Of a DNA stretch of 29,588 nucleotides, positions 1 through 6,277 are shown in pieces. A program made the translations under genes and the position numbers. Source of the stretch: DATDAW01 sp036524675. GTDB taxonomy: Bacteria > Verrucomicrobiota > Verrucomicrobiia > Chthoniobacterales > DASVRZ01. The stretch lies in NCBI GenBank assembly GCA_036524675.1, contig DATDBU010000054.1, forward strand, positions 1 through 29,588, written 5' to 3'. Under the pieces are notes generated by a model. It saw only the letters and a program-made list of their open reading frames with translations. It was not told the origin of the DNA and did not search any database. Positions within the stretch are counted from its first letter, which is position 1, and each line of letters starts with the position of its first letter.

Positions 1-278
1 CTGCCGATCGAGAACCCGCGTAAAAAAAATCGCAACGCCGCCACGGCCAGCCTCAGCGAGCTCGGCGCGTAATGCTTCTCTTCGCGTAGATAAATCAGAT
101 ACGCCCGGATGGCTACATCATCGAGCAGCGCGGGATCGCCGCTCGAATGCTACGCCAGTTTGCGCACATAGCGGACGTACTCCTCGCAGGTTCACTTCCC
201 CTTCGCCTGGAGCGAGAGCGTCTCGACGAGTTGCGTGATGGATGGATAGGAGGCAACAACATGGGATTGTGTTTTCAT
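1..278 (-). pseudogene. Tyrosine recombinase N-terminal remnant (partial, two stop codons)
   Basis: Read on the minus strand from the ATG at 276-278, the frame encodes the N-terminal SAM-like core-binding domain of an XerC/D-type phage integrase. Recognisable stretches are TCEEYVRYVRKLA, IRAYLIYLREEKHYAPSSLR and AVAALRFFLRG. Two in-frame stops break it, TGA at 192-194 and TAG at 150-152, so it cannot give a full protein. The gene runs off the left edge and the catalytic domain (R-H-R-Y) is not in the window. The type resembles stand-alone integrases found with IS91-like elements and is distinct from the integron integrase fragment further right. The family call rests on the motif pattern; the decay is directly visible. 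Confidence 0.75.
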
Positions 279-441
279 GCCCCGACAAATACCCGCCCCC
301 GGACCTCCTTCCTGCTTGTCTACGCTTCTATAAAACTCTAGTATCCCGCTCCATGAAAGGAGCCCTCCCCCGCCACGCCGCGCAGCGGCTTAGTTCAACA
401 AGCGCTGCAGCGAACCGCTGAGGTAGGCGGCTTCACGCGCG
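279..441. other. Intergenic stretch, possible cassette boundary
   Basis: I see no gene here. At 393-399 lies GTTCAAC followed by AAGCGCTG. This matches in 12 of 15 positions the GTTGAACAAGCCCGG that follows the two attC-like hairpins at 1757 and 2546. It could be the left boundary of a gene cassette carrying the next gene, but I find no convincing stem to its left. Confidence 0.25.
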
Positions 442-678
442 ATGAGATTCATTCCACATTTTCTTTGGCTGGTAGGGGGCGCACTTACTTTGTATGCGAC
501 AGGCAGCTATTCCGGTCATTCGTTGCCTTTTCAAGACCCGACTCCGGAGTTGTTGGCGGTTCAGCGAGAACAGATTCAGACCGCAAAGATTTTAGCGATT
601 GTTGGGGTCGTTTTGATTATCAGTGGTGTTGTGGGAGCTGTTTGTCGCAGGAATTCTGCGTCACGACCGAGACCATAA
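442..678 (+). CDS. Small hypothetical membrane protein (78 aa)
   Basis: Not recognised as a named family. The 78-residue product has two hydrophobic stretches, roughly residues 5-22 and 48-66 (ILAIVGVVLIISGVVGAVC), separated by a polar loop with QREQIQTAK. It ends in a basic tail, so it is probably an inner-membrane protein with two helices. A weak GAGG lies about 15 bases before the ATG. The gene is followed after 20 bases by an attC-like palindrome (699-768), so it may be a promoterless integron cassette gene. A second frame (465-686) overlaps it almost completely, and I preferred this one for its membrane pattern. It could still be a chance reading frame. Confidence 0.45.
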   Translation: MRFIPHFLWLVGGALTLYATGSYSGHSLPFQDPTPELLAVQREQIQTAKILAIVGVVLIISGVVGAVCRRNSASRPRP

Positions 679-698
679 ATTTGTGATATGACCATGAT

Positions 699-768
699 GC
701 CTAACCCGACAACGGACCGAACTGTCACTACGCTGACGCTTCACAACAGTCCGTGACTTCCGTTGGCC
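699..768 (+). repeat. attC-like integron recombination site
   Basis: The site starts with GCCTAAC (699-705), a match to the R'' consensus RYYYAAC. It ends with GTTGGCC (762-768), which keeps the GTT of R' but deviates at one later position. Between them are imperfect inverted arms: ACGG pairs with CCGT and ACTGT with ACAGT, around a central loop. Length is 70 bp, inside the known attC range. It sits between two small genes of the same orientation, as expected in a cassette array. Confidence 0.5.
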
Positions 769-779
769 GAATAAAACCG

Positions 780-1715
780 ATGACCGATCTTCTCATCAAG
801 AGTCATTTATATCTGTTGATTTGGTCACCGCTGCTGCTTGCGGGAACAGTTCTCTACACACTCGCGGTTGCTCCCAGAGGGCGACGGCTGGCGCACTTTC
901 GAAAAGCTACGCTCTGTGCCGCAGTTGTTGCCGTTTTCTCTTTGTCTATCGTCGTTGGCGCCAGGCAACCCTCATCAAACTTCGGGTGGGGCAGTCCCAT
1001 ACTTCTGCTGCCATTCCTCCTGAGCTACTGGGGTGCGGTTGGCTTCAGCGGTGCATCCTTCGCCCTAATCATCCTCTCTCCAGCCTCGCGGAAGTGGCTG
1101 TCGCTGCCGCCCCTATTGGTCTTCGCGAGCCTCACAGCTGTCTCCACCTTTCGTCACGGCTACGCCGAGCGAACGATCGCTTCTGATCGCGACTTTTGGC
1201 GCACTCAGTTGCAAGATTCCAGAAGCATTCCCCTCGAAGAGATGCGGCGTCATCTGTCCGCGGAAGGCCGGCACGTCGCGGGGCTGATGATCGAGTCGGA
1301 CCGGGAACCTTATATCAGCGTCGAGACACTGGAAACTCTGCGCACCTTGGGATTTGATTCCTCCGTCGCTCGAAATCCGAACATTTCTGAAGCTACAATT
1401 AATGCGCTTTACAGCCAAGGCGAAGCCGAGAAACCGAATTACTGGATACTTCAAGGTCTTGCGCGAAATCCCGCTCTGCCGAAAAACCTCATGATAAAGC
1501 TAGCGACCCATCCTAACTACTCAGTCCTTCAGGAGCTCGCGTCAAACTCCGCAGCCACTCAGGAGACGCTCGATGTCTTGACTGGTCGCGCTCGGACAAT
1601 CATTGAGCAACAGTCTCGCGCCTCGGAACCTTCCGCCTATGATATTAACCATGCCAACGAGATTCTATCGCGCATTGAGGCGAACAGGCGCCCGAAGATA
1701 GACAATAACGGCTGA
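780..1715 (+). CDS. Hypothetical membrane protein with LRV/HEAT-like repeats (311 aa)
   Basis: No named family recognised. The N-terminal 125 residues hold about four hydrophobic segments (for example HLYLLIWSPLLLAGTVLYTL, and a segment containing FLLSYWGAVGFSGASFALII). The C-terminal half is soluble and shows two to three repeats of a leucine-rich-variant or HEAT-like type: VARNPNISEATINALYS, GLARNPALPKNLMIKLA, ELASNSAATQETLDVL. Such repeats usually bind protein or DNA; that is family knowledge, not something shown here. I chose the ATG at 780 because a GTG at 753 would start inside the attC-like site. No clear ribosome-binding site is visible. The gene lies between two attC-like sites and so may be a roughly 1-kb integron cassette. 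Confidence 0.6.
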   Translation: MTDLLIKSHLYLLIWSPLLLAGTVLYTLAVAPRGRRLAHFRKATLCAAVVAVFSLSIVVGARQPSSNFGWGSPILLLPFLLSYWGAVGFSGASFALIILSPASRKWLSLPPLLVFASLTAVSTFRHGYAERTIASDRDFWRTQLQDSRSIPLEEMRRHLSAEGRHVAGLMIESDREPYISVETLETLRTLGFDSSVARNPNISEATINALYSQGEAEKPNYWILQGLARNPALPKNLMIKLATHPNYSVLQELASNSAATQETLDVLTGRARTIIEQQSRASEPSAYDINHANEILSRIEANRRPKIDNNG

Positions 1716-1722
1716 TCTTGAA

Positions 1723-1763
1723 GGTTGCATTCCGCGATAGCCGGAATGCAACCCTTGTTGAAC
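1723..1763 (+). repeat. attC-like hairpin with R' box
   Basis: A perfect 12-bp stem (1723-1734 with 1742-1753) closes a short loop. Three bases later comes GTTGAAC (1757-1763), which fits the R' consensus GTTRRRY. The expected R'' box on the left is degenerate (GCTGATC at 1711-1717). The 15 bases from 1757, GTTGAACAAGCCCGG, recur exactly at 2546-2560 after the next hairpin, which argues against a simple transcription terminator. It begins right after the 311-aa gene stops. Confidence 0.5.
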
Positions 1764-1884
1764 AAGCCCGGGTTTTGCCGCCAACCGTGTCAGGAGACGA
1801 GTTTTGCGGTTTCTATTTATTTGAGAGTCCCCGACCTTTGAACCGCTCCGCTGCGCCGGGCGCCAAACGCCTTTTCCTCGCCGA

Positions 1885-2111
1885 TCGCGGCCTTACGATC
1901 GGACAGCCGGATGGTCAAAAAGCGCCTCCACTTCCGTCGTTCCCATTTCAAAGGGATGCCGTTTCCCATGAAAAAGAATGAACCGGCGAATCCAATCGCA
2001 ATAGGCTTGTTCGGTCCGAATGCTGTAATGTTTCAACCGTAAAGCGTCCCGGACGCGATCCAGCCATTTAGGCTTGCTGGCTTCGTGACTTTCTGAAATC
2101 TTTCCGGCCAT
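1885..2111 (-). pseudogene. intI: Integron integrase IntI, N-terminal remnant
   Basis: On the minus strand from the ATG at 2111, the product carries the unmistakable IntI N-terminal region: LDRVRDALRLKHYSIRTEQ, then AYCDWIRRFILFHGKRHP and GTTEVEA. In intact IntI proteins (about 320-340 aa) this is followed by FLTHLAV-like sequence. Here the frame breaks after VEA: one frame reads LFDHPAVRS then stop, while another continues FLTIRLSDRKAA before similarity fades. No catalytic domain follows, so the gene is truncated to about a fifth and frameshifted. It faces away from the zinc-ribbon cassette at 2216, the usual integron geometry. A better-placed GGAGGA lies before a different, out-of-frame ATG near 2133. 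Confidence 0.8.
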
Positions 2112-2222
2112 ACGTTCGTTTTGTCATGTCCTCCCCCCGACTTTCCACCCTGAATAGACGGAACTTTTTTCCTTTCGATCCCGAAATAGACGAAACAGCC
2201 TTTCGTCTAATTGTAGTTAGGC
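2112..2222 (+). other. Candidate attI region between intI remnant and first cassette
   Basis: This stretch separates the integrase remnant from the zinc-ribbon cassette and ends in GTTAGGC (2216-2222), a perfect R' box. It contains a perfect 8-bp inverted repeat, AGACGAAA with TTTCGTCT (2188-2195 and 2201-2208). A second small palindrome lies at about 2173-2186. Position and R' box suggest an attI or a cassette junction. attI sites share little sequence, so this rests on context. A cassette promoter may lie here but I cannot point to convincing boxes. Confidence 0.4.
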
Positions 2223-2250
2223 GCATGTGCGCGCCGTTCTCCATCCAGCA

Positions 2251-2472
2251 ATGAACTGCCCTAACTGCAACCGTCCAATGGAACGCGGGAAGGCTACGCT
2301 CGATAAGACGTGGACGAATTGGTTCCTTTTTCAGTGGGGGTCAACGAACCTTGTGTTTCACGGAGAAGAGTCGGGTTTCAGCACGTTAATGACGCCGTGG
2401 AGTATCAGTCGCGCCTTCCTCTGTCCCGGATGCGGAACCGTGACAATTGCAACCGACGTTTCGCCATCCTGA
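2251..2472 (+). CDS. Small zinc-ribbon protein, likely integron cassette gene (73 aa)
   Basis: The 73-residue product begins MNCPNCNRPMERGKA and ends near AFLCPGCGTVTIA. Two CPxC knuckles, one at each end, would hold a single zinc ion. A tryptophan-rich middle (DKTWTNWFLFQWG) lies between. Proteins of this plan occur widely as uncharacterised small zinc-ribbon proteins, and I assign no function. The ATG at 2251 is preferred over the upstream GTG (2227) because the CPNC knuckle then starts at residue 3. The gene is bracketed by a perfect R' box 29 bases upstream of its start codon and by an attC 24 bases past the stop, the layout of a single-gene integron cassette. Confidence 0.65.
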   Translation: MNCPNCNRPMERGKATLDKTWTNWFLFQWGSTNLVFHGEESGFSTLMTPWSISRAFLCPGCGTVTIATDVSPS

Positions 2473-2496
2473 TCCATGACATTCAACATCCAATGC

Positions 2497-2552
2497 GCCT
2501 AACAATAAAGGGTGTATTGCCGCGAAACCGGCAAATACACCCGTGGTTGAAC
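2497..2552 (+). repeat. attC site of the zinc-ribbon cassette
   Basis: The site runs from GCCTAAC (2497-2503, R'' consensus RYYYAAC) to GTTGAAC (2546-2552, R' consensus GTTRRRY), 56 bp in all. Between them is a stem of about 13 pairs with one bulge: GGGTGTATT-GCCG against CGGC-AAATACACCC. The mismatch between the outer boxes is normal, because R' of an inserted cassette belongs to the next cassette. Together with the R' box at 2216 it delimits a cassette of about 330 bp. Confidence 0.65.
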
Positions 2553-3016
2553 AAGCCCGGATTAGCTGAGAAGCTCGGATAGCGGAGTGCCTATGGCGCC
2601 TGTGTTAGCGGGAGGGAGTGGCGGGGCGGCGAGAATGGTGGCCGGGCAGGGTGTTCGATTGAATCTGCGGTCTTGCGTGCACCATAACGGACGACTGTTT
2701 TTCGTTTTTGGGAGCCAATACTCGGAGCGGTTTTAGGAAGTCCGCCGTCATTTTGAAGTGGTTGGAAGCGGTCAAGGCAATGTCCTGCAGTGCCTTTGTT
2801 CGGAGTTGGATTTCGAAAACGGTGGTGCACTGGCTTGGATGGCTTAAGCGGCTAAGGGTAAGGGCGGTGGAGCGAGCGATCTTACGCCGGCCCGATTTGC
2901 CTCGCCAGCCGCCCGGCAAGGCGCATCGCGTTCGTGCAATGCGGGCAACGGGGAGTGCGATCCGATGATTGGCCACGCCAATCGTCTTTTTGAACACGAT
3001 CTTCTCCGGACTAGCG
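2553..3016. other. Stretch without a convincing gene
   Basis: Several overlapping frames are open on both strands here (for example 2708-2968 plus and 2605-3165 minus), but none has a recognisable fold or a ribosome-binding site. Segments around 2727-2770 loosely resemble the 21-bp unit of the repeats to the right: GTCATTTTGAAGTGG compares with GTCGATTTTAAGGGA. The repeat family may therefore once have extended here. Confidence 0.4.
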
Positions 3017-3142
3017 GTCGATTTTAACCTGCTCGCAGCCGATTTTAACGAGATCACAATCGCTGTTGGACGTCTTACTGTCGATTTTTGTCCATTTACA
3101 GGCGCTGTTAGCGTTTCTACACTCGCTATTGGCGCCATCGTT
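3017..3142. repeat. 21-bp phased repeats, block 1 (six units)
   Basis: Six consecutive 21-base units start at 3017, 3038, 3059, 3080, 3101 and 3122. They share a skeleton of CG near the start, a TTTT or TGTT core and often a CA end, as in GTCGATTTTAACCTGCTCGC. The 21-base period keeps frame, giving heptads on both strands: VDFNLLA, ADFNEIT, VDFCPFT on plus, and VKIDR, VKIGCEQ, SNSDCDL, TKIDSKT, ANSACKW on minus. Open frames exist on both strands (2969-3283 plus, 3011-3199 minus). I cannot say which, if either, is translated. Confidence 0.7.
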
Positions 3143-3244
3143 ATTAGTATCTCTCCTGCAAACAACGAACATGTTTTCGACGATAATTTGCGCTGTCACT
3201 CATCCACCTTTTGGTTCCGGCTTTGCCGGGTTAGGGGGCTTACA

Positions 3245-3391
3245 GTCGATTTTCGTCCATTGACGGGCGCTATTAGACCGTAGACAGCGGATTTTATACT
3301 GCTAGCTGTCGATTTTAAGGGAGTTACAATGGGTTTGGAGCTGTTTCAGCCGATTTTGGAAATCGAGCAATGGCTTACGGTGCTCGGGTCA
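3245..3391. repeat. 21-bp phased repeats, block 2
   Basis: A second block of the same family starts at 3245 with units at 3245, 3266, 3287 and 3308, and more diverged ones at 3329, 3350 and 3371. The unit at 3245 (GTCGATTTTCGTCCATTGAC) is nearly identical to that at 3080, and the unit at 3266 (GGCGCTATTAGACC) to that at 3101. So a two-unit segment appears duplicated. About 100 bases of unrelated sequence separate the blocks. Stops interrupt both strands, so the block is decayed as coding sequence. Confidence 0.65.
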
Positions 3392-3478
3392 TTTTCGAAG
3401 ATAAGCATCGTTGTTAAATTATCCGCTCGTTTTTGGCCTTTCCTTGCAACCATCATGACTTGCGGCAAAAGGACTTGC

Positions 3479-3718
3479 ATGGCGAAGTACATCACTCAGC
3501 TGCGAAAGAGGGCGAAGGTCGGCGATCAGGGATTCCCGCGCGCGATTCTCGCGTTTTACGGTCCCGACGACAAAAAAGCCACAAAAGCCGTTCTTGGAAT
3601 CTTTCTCCGCGAAGACGACGAAGGCACAATTTATCGCTACTTTGGCGAAGAGAAAGATGTCAGATACAAGGTCGATGTTCAGACGGACATCCTCGCTCGG
3701 CTGCAAGAACACGCGTGA
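3479..3718 (+). CDS. Conserved hypothetical protein, N-terminal part of an apparently split gene (79 aa)
   Basis: The product begins MAKYITQLRKRAKVGDQGFP and continues AFYGPDDKKATKAVLGIF and YFGEEKDVRYKVDVQ. From memory this matches a widespread uncharacterised bacterial protein of about 125 residues. Its second half carries a CPHEEGIDYP motif and a CPxCPFW knuckle; here that half sits in another frame just downstream (3730-3846). The ATG at 3479 is preferred over an upstream frame extension because AAAAGGA lies six bases before it and the family begins MAKY. The reading frame ends EHA-stop. Inserting one G near 3713 would read HGVRTLIMVKK and rejoin the halves, so a single-base deletion is the simplest explanation. 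Function is unknown. Confidence 0.7.
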   Translation: MAKYITQLRKRAKVGDQGFPRAILAFYGPDDKKATKAVLGIFLREDDEGTIYRYFGEEKDVRYKVDVQTDILARLQEHA

Positions 3719-3729
3719 GAACACTGATC

Positions 3730-3846
3730 ATGGTCAAGAAGATTTTTGGCTGCCCGCACGAGGAAGGAATCGATTACCCCGAAGGCGAAGATTGCCCGAA
3801 GTGCCATTTTTGGAAGGGGCGGGATCGCTACTCCGCTCTCGAATAA
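3730..3846 (+). CDS. C-terminal zinc-knuckle half of the same split protein (38 aa)
   Basis: This frame carries IFGCPHEEGIDYPEGEDCP then KCHFWKGRDRY. These are the CPH and CPKC metal-binding pairs that form the C-terminal end of the family described for the preceding gene. It has its own ATG but no good ribosome-binding site, and starts 11 bases after the stop of the first half. It might be expressed as a separate peptide, but more likely it is the out-of-frame remainder of one gene after a base loss around 3713. The region between (codons for RVRTL) is also conserved-looking, which supports a former fusion. Confidence 0.6.
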   Translation: MVKKIFGCPHEEGIDYPEGEDCPKCHFWKGRDRYSALE

Positions 3847-3932
3847 TTTGAACGGCTTTACAGGGTGGATGAGGGCAAATGGACAAAATTCCATCTTTCC
3901 GGTTTCCGGATTCAGGTTTTGAATAAGCGCCA

Positions 3933-4409
3933 ATGAATTGGACTCATTGGCAGCCGAGGGAACGGGCCACACTTTGTTTTATCATCGAAAACGATCAAGT
4001 GCTGCTCATCGAAAAAAAGCGGGGACTCGGCGCTGGGAAAGTCAACGGTCCCGGTGGCAAAGTTGAGCCCGGCGAGTCGCTCCTCCAAACGGCAATCCGG
4101 GAAACTCAGGAAGAGATCGGTGTCACTCCCCTGGCTCCTGAACTTCGGGCAGAATTGTCCTTTCAGTTCGTGGACGGCTACAGCCTTTTCTGTGCTGTTT
4201 TTGTCGCCGACGATCACCTCGGGCATCCGATTTCCACGGTTGAAGCGGACCCTTTCTGGTCGAAGATCGATGCGATCCCGTACGAAAGAATGTGGCAGGA
4301 CGACGGATTGTGGCTGCCGCAGGTTCTGGTCGGAGAAAAGCTTCGCGGCTTTTTCCTCTTTGATGGTGACCGGATGCTGGACCATCGGATTGAAGCGATG
4401 CTTCATTGA
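3933..4409 (+). CDS. Nudix hydrolase, MTH1-like oxidised purine nucleotide pyrophosphatase
   Basis: This 158-residue protein has a full Nudix box: G42, E48, R56-E57, E60-E61 and G63. Beyond the box it resembles mammalian MTH1 (156 aa) along its length. It shares KKRGLGAGKVNGPGGKVEPG near the start and a MWQDD motif (W121, D123, D124). In MTH1 the equivalent W and two aspartates recognise 8-oxo and 2-hydroxy purines. The likely reaction is hydrolysis of 8-oxo-dGTP or 2-OH-dATP to the monophosphate, cleaning the nucleotide pool in the cytoplasm. It stands alone, 138 bases before mqnD on the same strand. Substrate is inferred from MTH1 residues. Confidence 0.88.
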   Translation: MNWTHWQPRERATLCFIIENDQVLLIEKKRGLGAGKVNGPGGKVEPGESLLQTAIRETQEEIGVTPLAPELRAELSFQFVDGYSLFCAVFVADDHLGHPISTVEADPFWSKIDAIPYERMWQDDGLWLPQVLVGEKLRGFFLFDGDRMLDHRIEAMLH

Positions 4410-4547
4410 TATCACGAGCTGCTGTCTCAGATTTCGCATTCGAACACCCCCCAAAGCGTCCCGACAGTTGACACAAGGACAGAGAGAATCTTTCCGCAAA
4501 AGGCGATTGCCCCCTCCATGCGTGAGCCCTAGAGTTTCCGCCCTGTC

Positions 4548-5414
4548 ATGTCCTCCAACACTACTTTTACCCTTGGTCACTCCCCGGATCCCGATGACGC
4601 ATTCATGTTTTATGCGATGGCGGAAAACAAGATCGACCTTCGGGGGTTTACGTTTCAGCACATTCTTCAGGATATCCAGACGCTGAACGAGCGGGCGACC
4701 CGCGGCGAGTTGCATATTTCGGCAATCTCCATTCATGCCTACGCCTATGTGCTCGATAAATATGCGTTGCTGCCCTGCGGAGCGAGTATGGGCGACGGGT
4801 ACGGCCCCATGATTGTGACGCTGCCAGGCGACGGGCCGGAGGAAAAATCAGACGACGCGATCCGCACCTGGCTCAAAGGAAAACGGCTCGCCGTCCCAGG
4901 AACCAAAACGAGTGCCTTTCTCGCTCTCAGGTTGTTCACAGCCGACGTGGACTACATTGTGGTGCCGTTTGACGAGATTTTCGAAGCCGTAAAAGTCGGC
5001 CGCGCCGATGCGGGACTGATCATTCACGAAGGGCAGATCACCTACGAACTGGAAGGCTTCGAGCTTGTGCTCGACCTCGGCGAGTGGTGGAAACGAGAAA
5101 CTCAACTCCCGCTGCCCCTTGGCGGGAATGTGATTCGCAAAGACATCCCGCCGGAAACCCGTAAAGTGCTGTCCGAGATTCTGAAAGAATCGATCGAATA
5201 CGGCCTCGCACATCGCGCGGCAGGCGTTGCGCATTCGATGCCGCTGGCGCGAAATCTGGATACCGCCATGGCGGATCGATTCATCGGAATGTATGTCAAC
5301 GACTACACCCGCGATTACGGATCGACCGGAAGGAAAGCGATCACCACGTTCCTGGGAGAAGCCAGCAAGAACAAGCTGATTCCGGCTCCTGTGGAGTTGG
5401 AATTTGTGGAGTGA
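4548..5414 (+). CDS. mqnD: 1,4-dihydroxy-6-naphthoate synthase MqnD-like (futalosine menaquinone pathway)
   Basis: This 288-aa protein has a periplasmic-binding-protein-like fold typical of MqnA/MqnD enzymes. It starts with LGHSPDPDDAFMFYAM, has the ISIHAYAYVLDKYALLPCGA segment expected around the substrate pocket, and DGYGPMIV before the hinge. MqnD converts cyclic dehypoxanthine futalosine to 1,4-dihydroxy-6-naphthoate in the futalosine route to menaquinone. The length fits the family (about 270-290). MqnA and MqnD are related, and I chose MqnD from the N-terminal SPDPDDAFMFYA pattern. ubiE/menG, which methylates the finished ring, lies 3.6 kb to the right; the other mqn genes are not in the window. 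It converges on the small gene at 5439. Confidence 0.85.
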   Translation: MSSNTTFTLGHSPDPDDAFMFYAMAENKIDLRGFTFQHILQDIQTLNERATRGELHISAISIHAYAYVLDKYALLPCGASMGDGYGPMIVTLPGDGPEEKSDDAIRTWLKGKRLAVPGTKTSAFLALRLFTADVDYIVVPFDEIFEAVKVGRADAGLIIHEGQITYELEGFELVLDLGEWWKRETQLPLPLGGNVIRKDIPPETRKVLSEILKESIEYGLAHRAAGVAHSMPLARNLDTAMADRFIGMYVNDYTRDYGSTGRKAITTFLGEASKNKLIPAPVELEFVE

Positions 5415-5438
5415 TTTTTCTCAGTCCCCAAGCGTTCA

Positions 5439-5663
5439 TTAATGCTCGCAAATTGAGCCGGGGGCATGGATCAGTCCACTGATAAGCAAGGCAGGCAACA
5501 CGGCCACAAATCCCTGACCATCCGAGATAACCACGCGGGCACCTCCCGGGGGCAGATAAATATGGTCGACAGTCGGCACCGGATATTCCTGCCCGTCGGC
5601 AATTCGGACCCGGAATGGGACAAACGGCGTGATCTCCAAATGCTTGCGGATATCACCAATCAT
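5439..5663 (-). CDS. Small conserved-type hypothetical protein (74 aa)
   Basis: The product reads MIGDIRKHLEITPFVPFRV, then IADGQEYPVPTVDHIYLPPG and ends near a hydrophobic PALLISGL. The pattern (a PFxPFxVR motif, then DGxxYxVPTxDH) belongs to a small uncharacterised family I associate with Verrucomicrobiota and Planctomycetes; I recall no function. I use the ATG at 5663, because the upstream TTG at 5699 adds residues that do not look like the family. It is the last gene of the minus-strand run, 66 bases after ssb, and converges on mqnD with 24 bases between the stops. Confidence 0.6.
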   Translation of the reverse strand: MIGDIRKHLEITPFVPFRVRIADGQEYPVPTVDHIYLPPGGARVVISDGQGFVAVLPALLISGLIHAPGSICEH

Positions 5664-5729
5664 ACGGCAGAAACTTAGGGTGCCGTTTATCGAAAGCAAG
5701 ACTGCTACACAGCAGTTAAAACTCGCACC

Positions 5730-6245
5730 TTAGAACGGAATGTCGTCTTCCTGCGGATCGAGATCCGGATCGGACGGCTTGGGTTTGGCTGGCGGAGGAT
5801 TCTTGGCACTGCTGAAATTCGAACCAGAGCTTCGGCCGGAACCTGAACTTGCCGGTTCGCTGGGATAAGCCTCGGACTCCGATGGTCCGGAATAACTACT
5901 TCCTCCCCCCTGACGACCGCCGAGGAGCTGAATATTTTCCGCTACAACACGTAAACGGCTTCGCTTTTGCCCGGATTGCTTGTCGTCCCAGGTATCGAGC
6001 TGCAACCTTCCCTCGATATAGAGAGGGCGGCCCTTTTGGCAATACTCCTTCACAATTTCGGCCTGACGGCCCCACAACGTCACGTCAACAAAAGTTGTTT
6101 CGTCGCGCTTCTCACCGGACTCGGTCGTGTAGGAGCGATTGATCGCGAGTCCGATCTCCGTCACCGCGCTCCCTTTCGGCGTGTAACGCACCTCGGGGTC
6201 GCGAGTCAGATTTCCAATGAGGATGACCTTATTGACGTTGGCCAT
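5730..6245 (-). CDS. ssb: Single-stranded DNA-binding protein
   Basis: A 171-residue SSB. Residues 1-110 form the OB fold: start ANVNKVILIGNLTRDPEVRY, then the FVDVTLWGRQAEIVKEYCQK and YIEGRLQLDTW strands. A Gly/Ser/Pro-rich flexible linker follows (about 112-155). The protein ends in the acidic tail EDDIPF, which recruits replication and repair proteins in the SSB family. It binds single-stranded DNA during replication, recombination and repair. It lies 32 bases downstream of rpsF in the same orientation; rpsF-ssb adjacency is common in bacteria and supports a shared transcript. Confidence 0.97.
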   Translation of the reverse strand: MANVNKVILIGNLTRDPEVRYTPKGSAVTEIGLAINRSYTTESGEKRDETTFVDVTLWGRQAEIVKEYCQKGRPLYIEGRLQLDTWDDKQSGQKRSRLRVVAENIQLLGGRQGGGSSYSGPSESEAYPSEPASSGSGRSSGSNFSSAKNPPPAKPKPSDPDLDPQEDDIPF

Positions 6246-6277
6246 GGCGCGTTGCGGGTTTTCGAGTTACGCCAGAA

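Noticed and set aside
2605..3165. 186-aa minus-strand open frame as a gene
   Set aside because: Low-complexity basic composition, no recognisable domain, and its 5' part runs antisense to the repeat block in another frame.
3017..3391. CRISPR array in the repeat region
   Set aside because: Units are contiguous 21-mers with no unique spacers and there are no cas genes.
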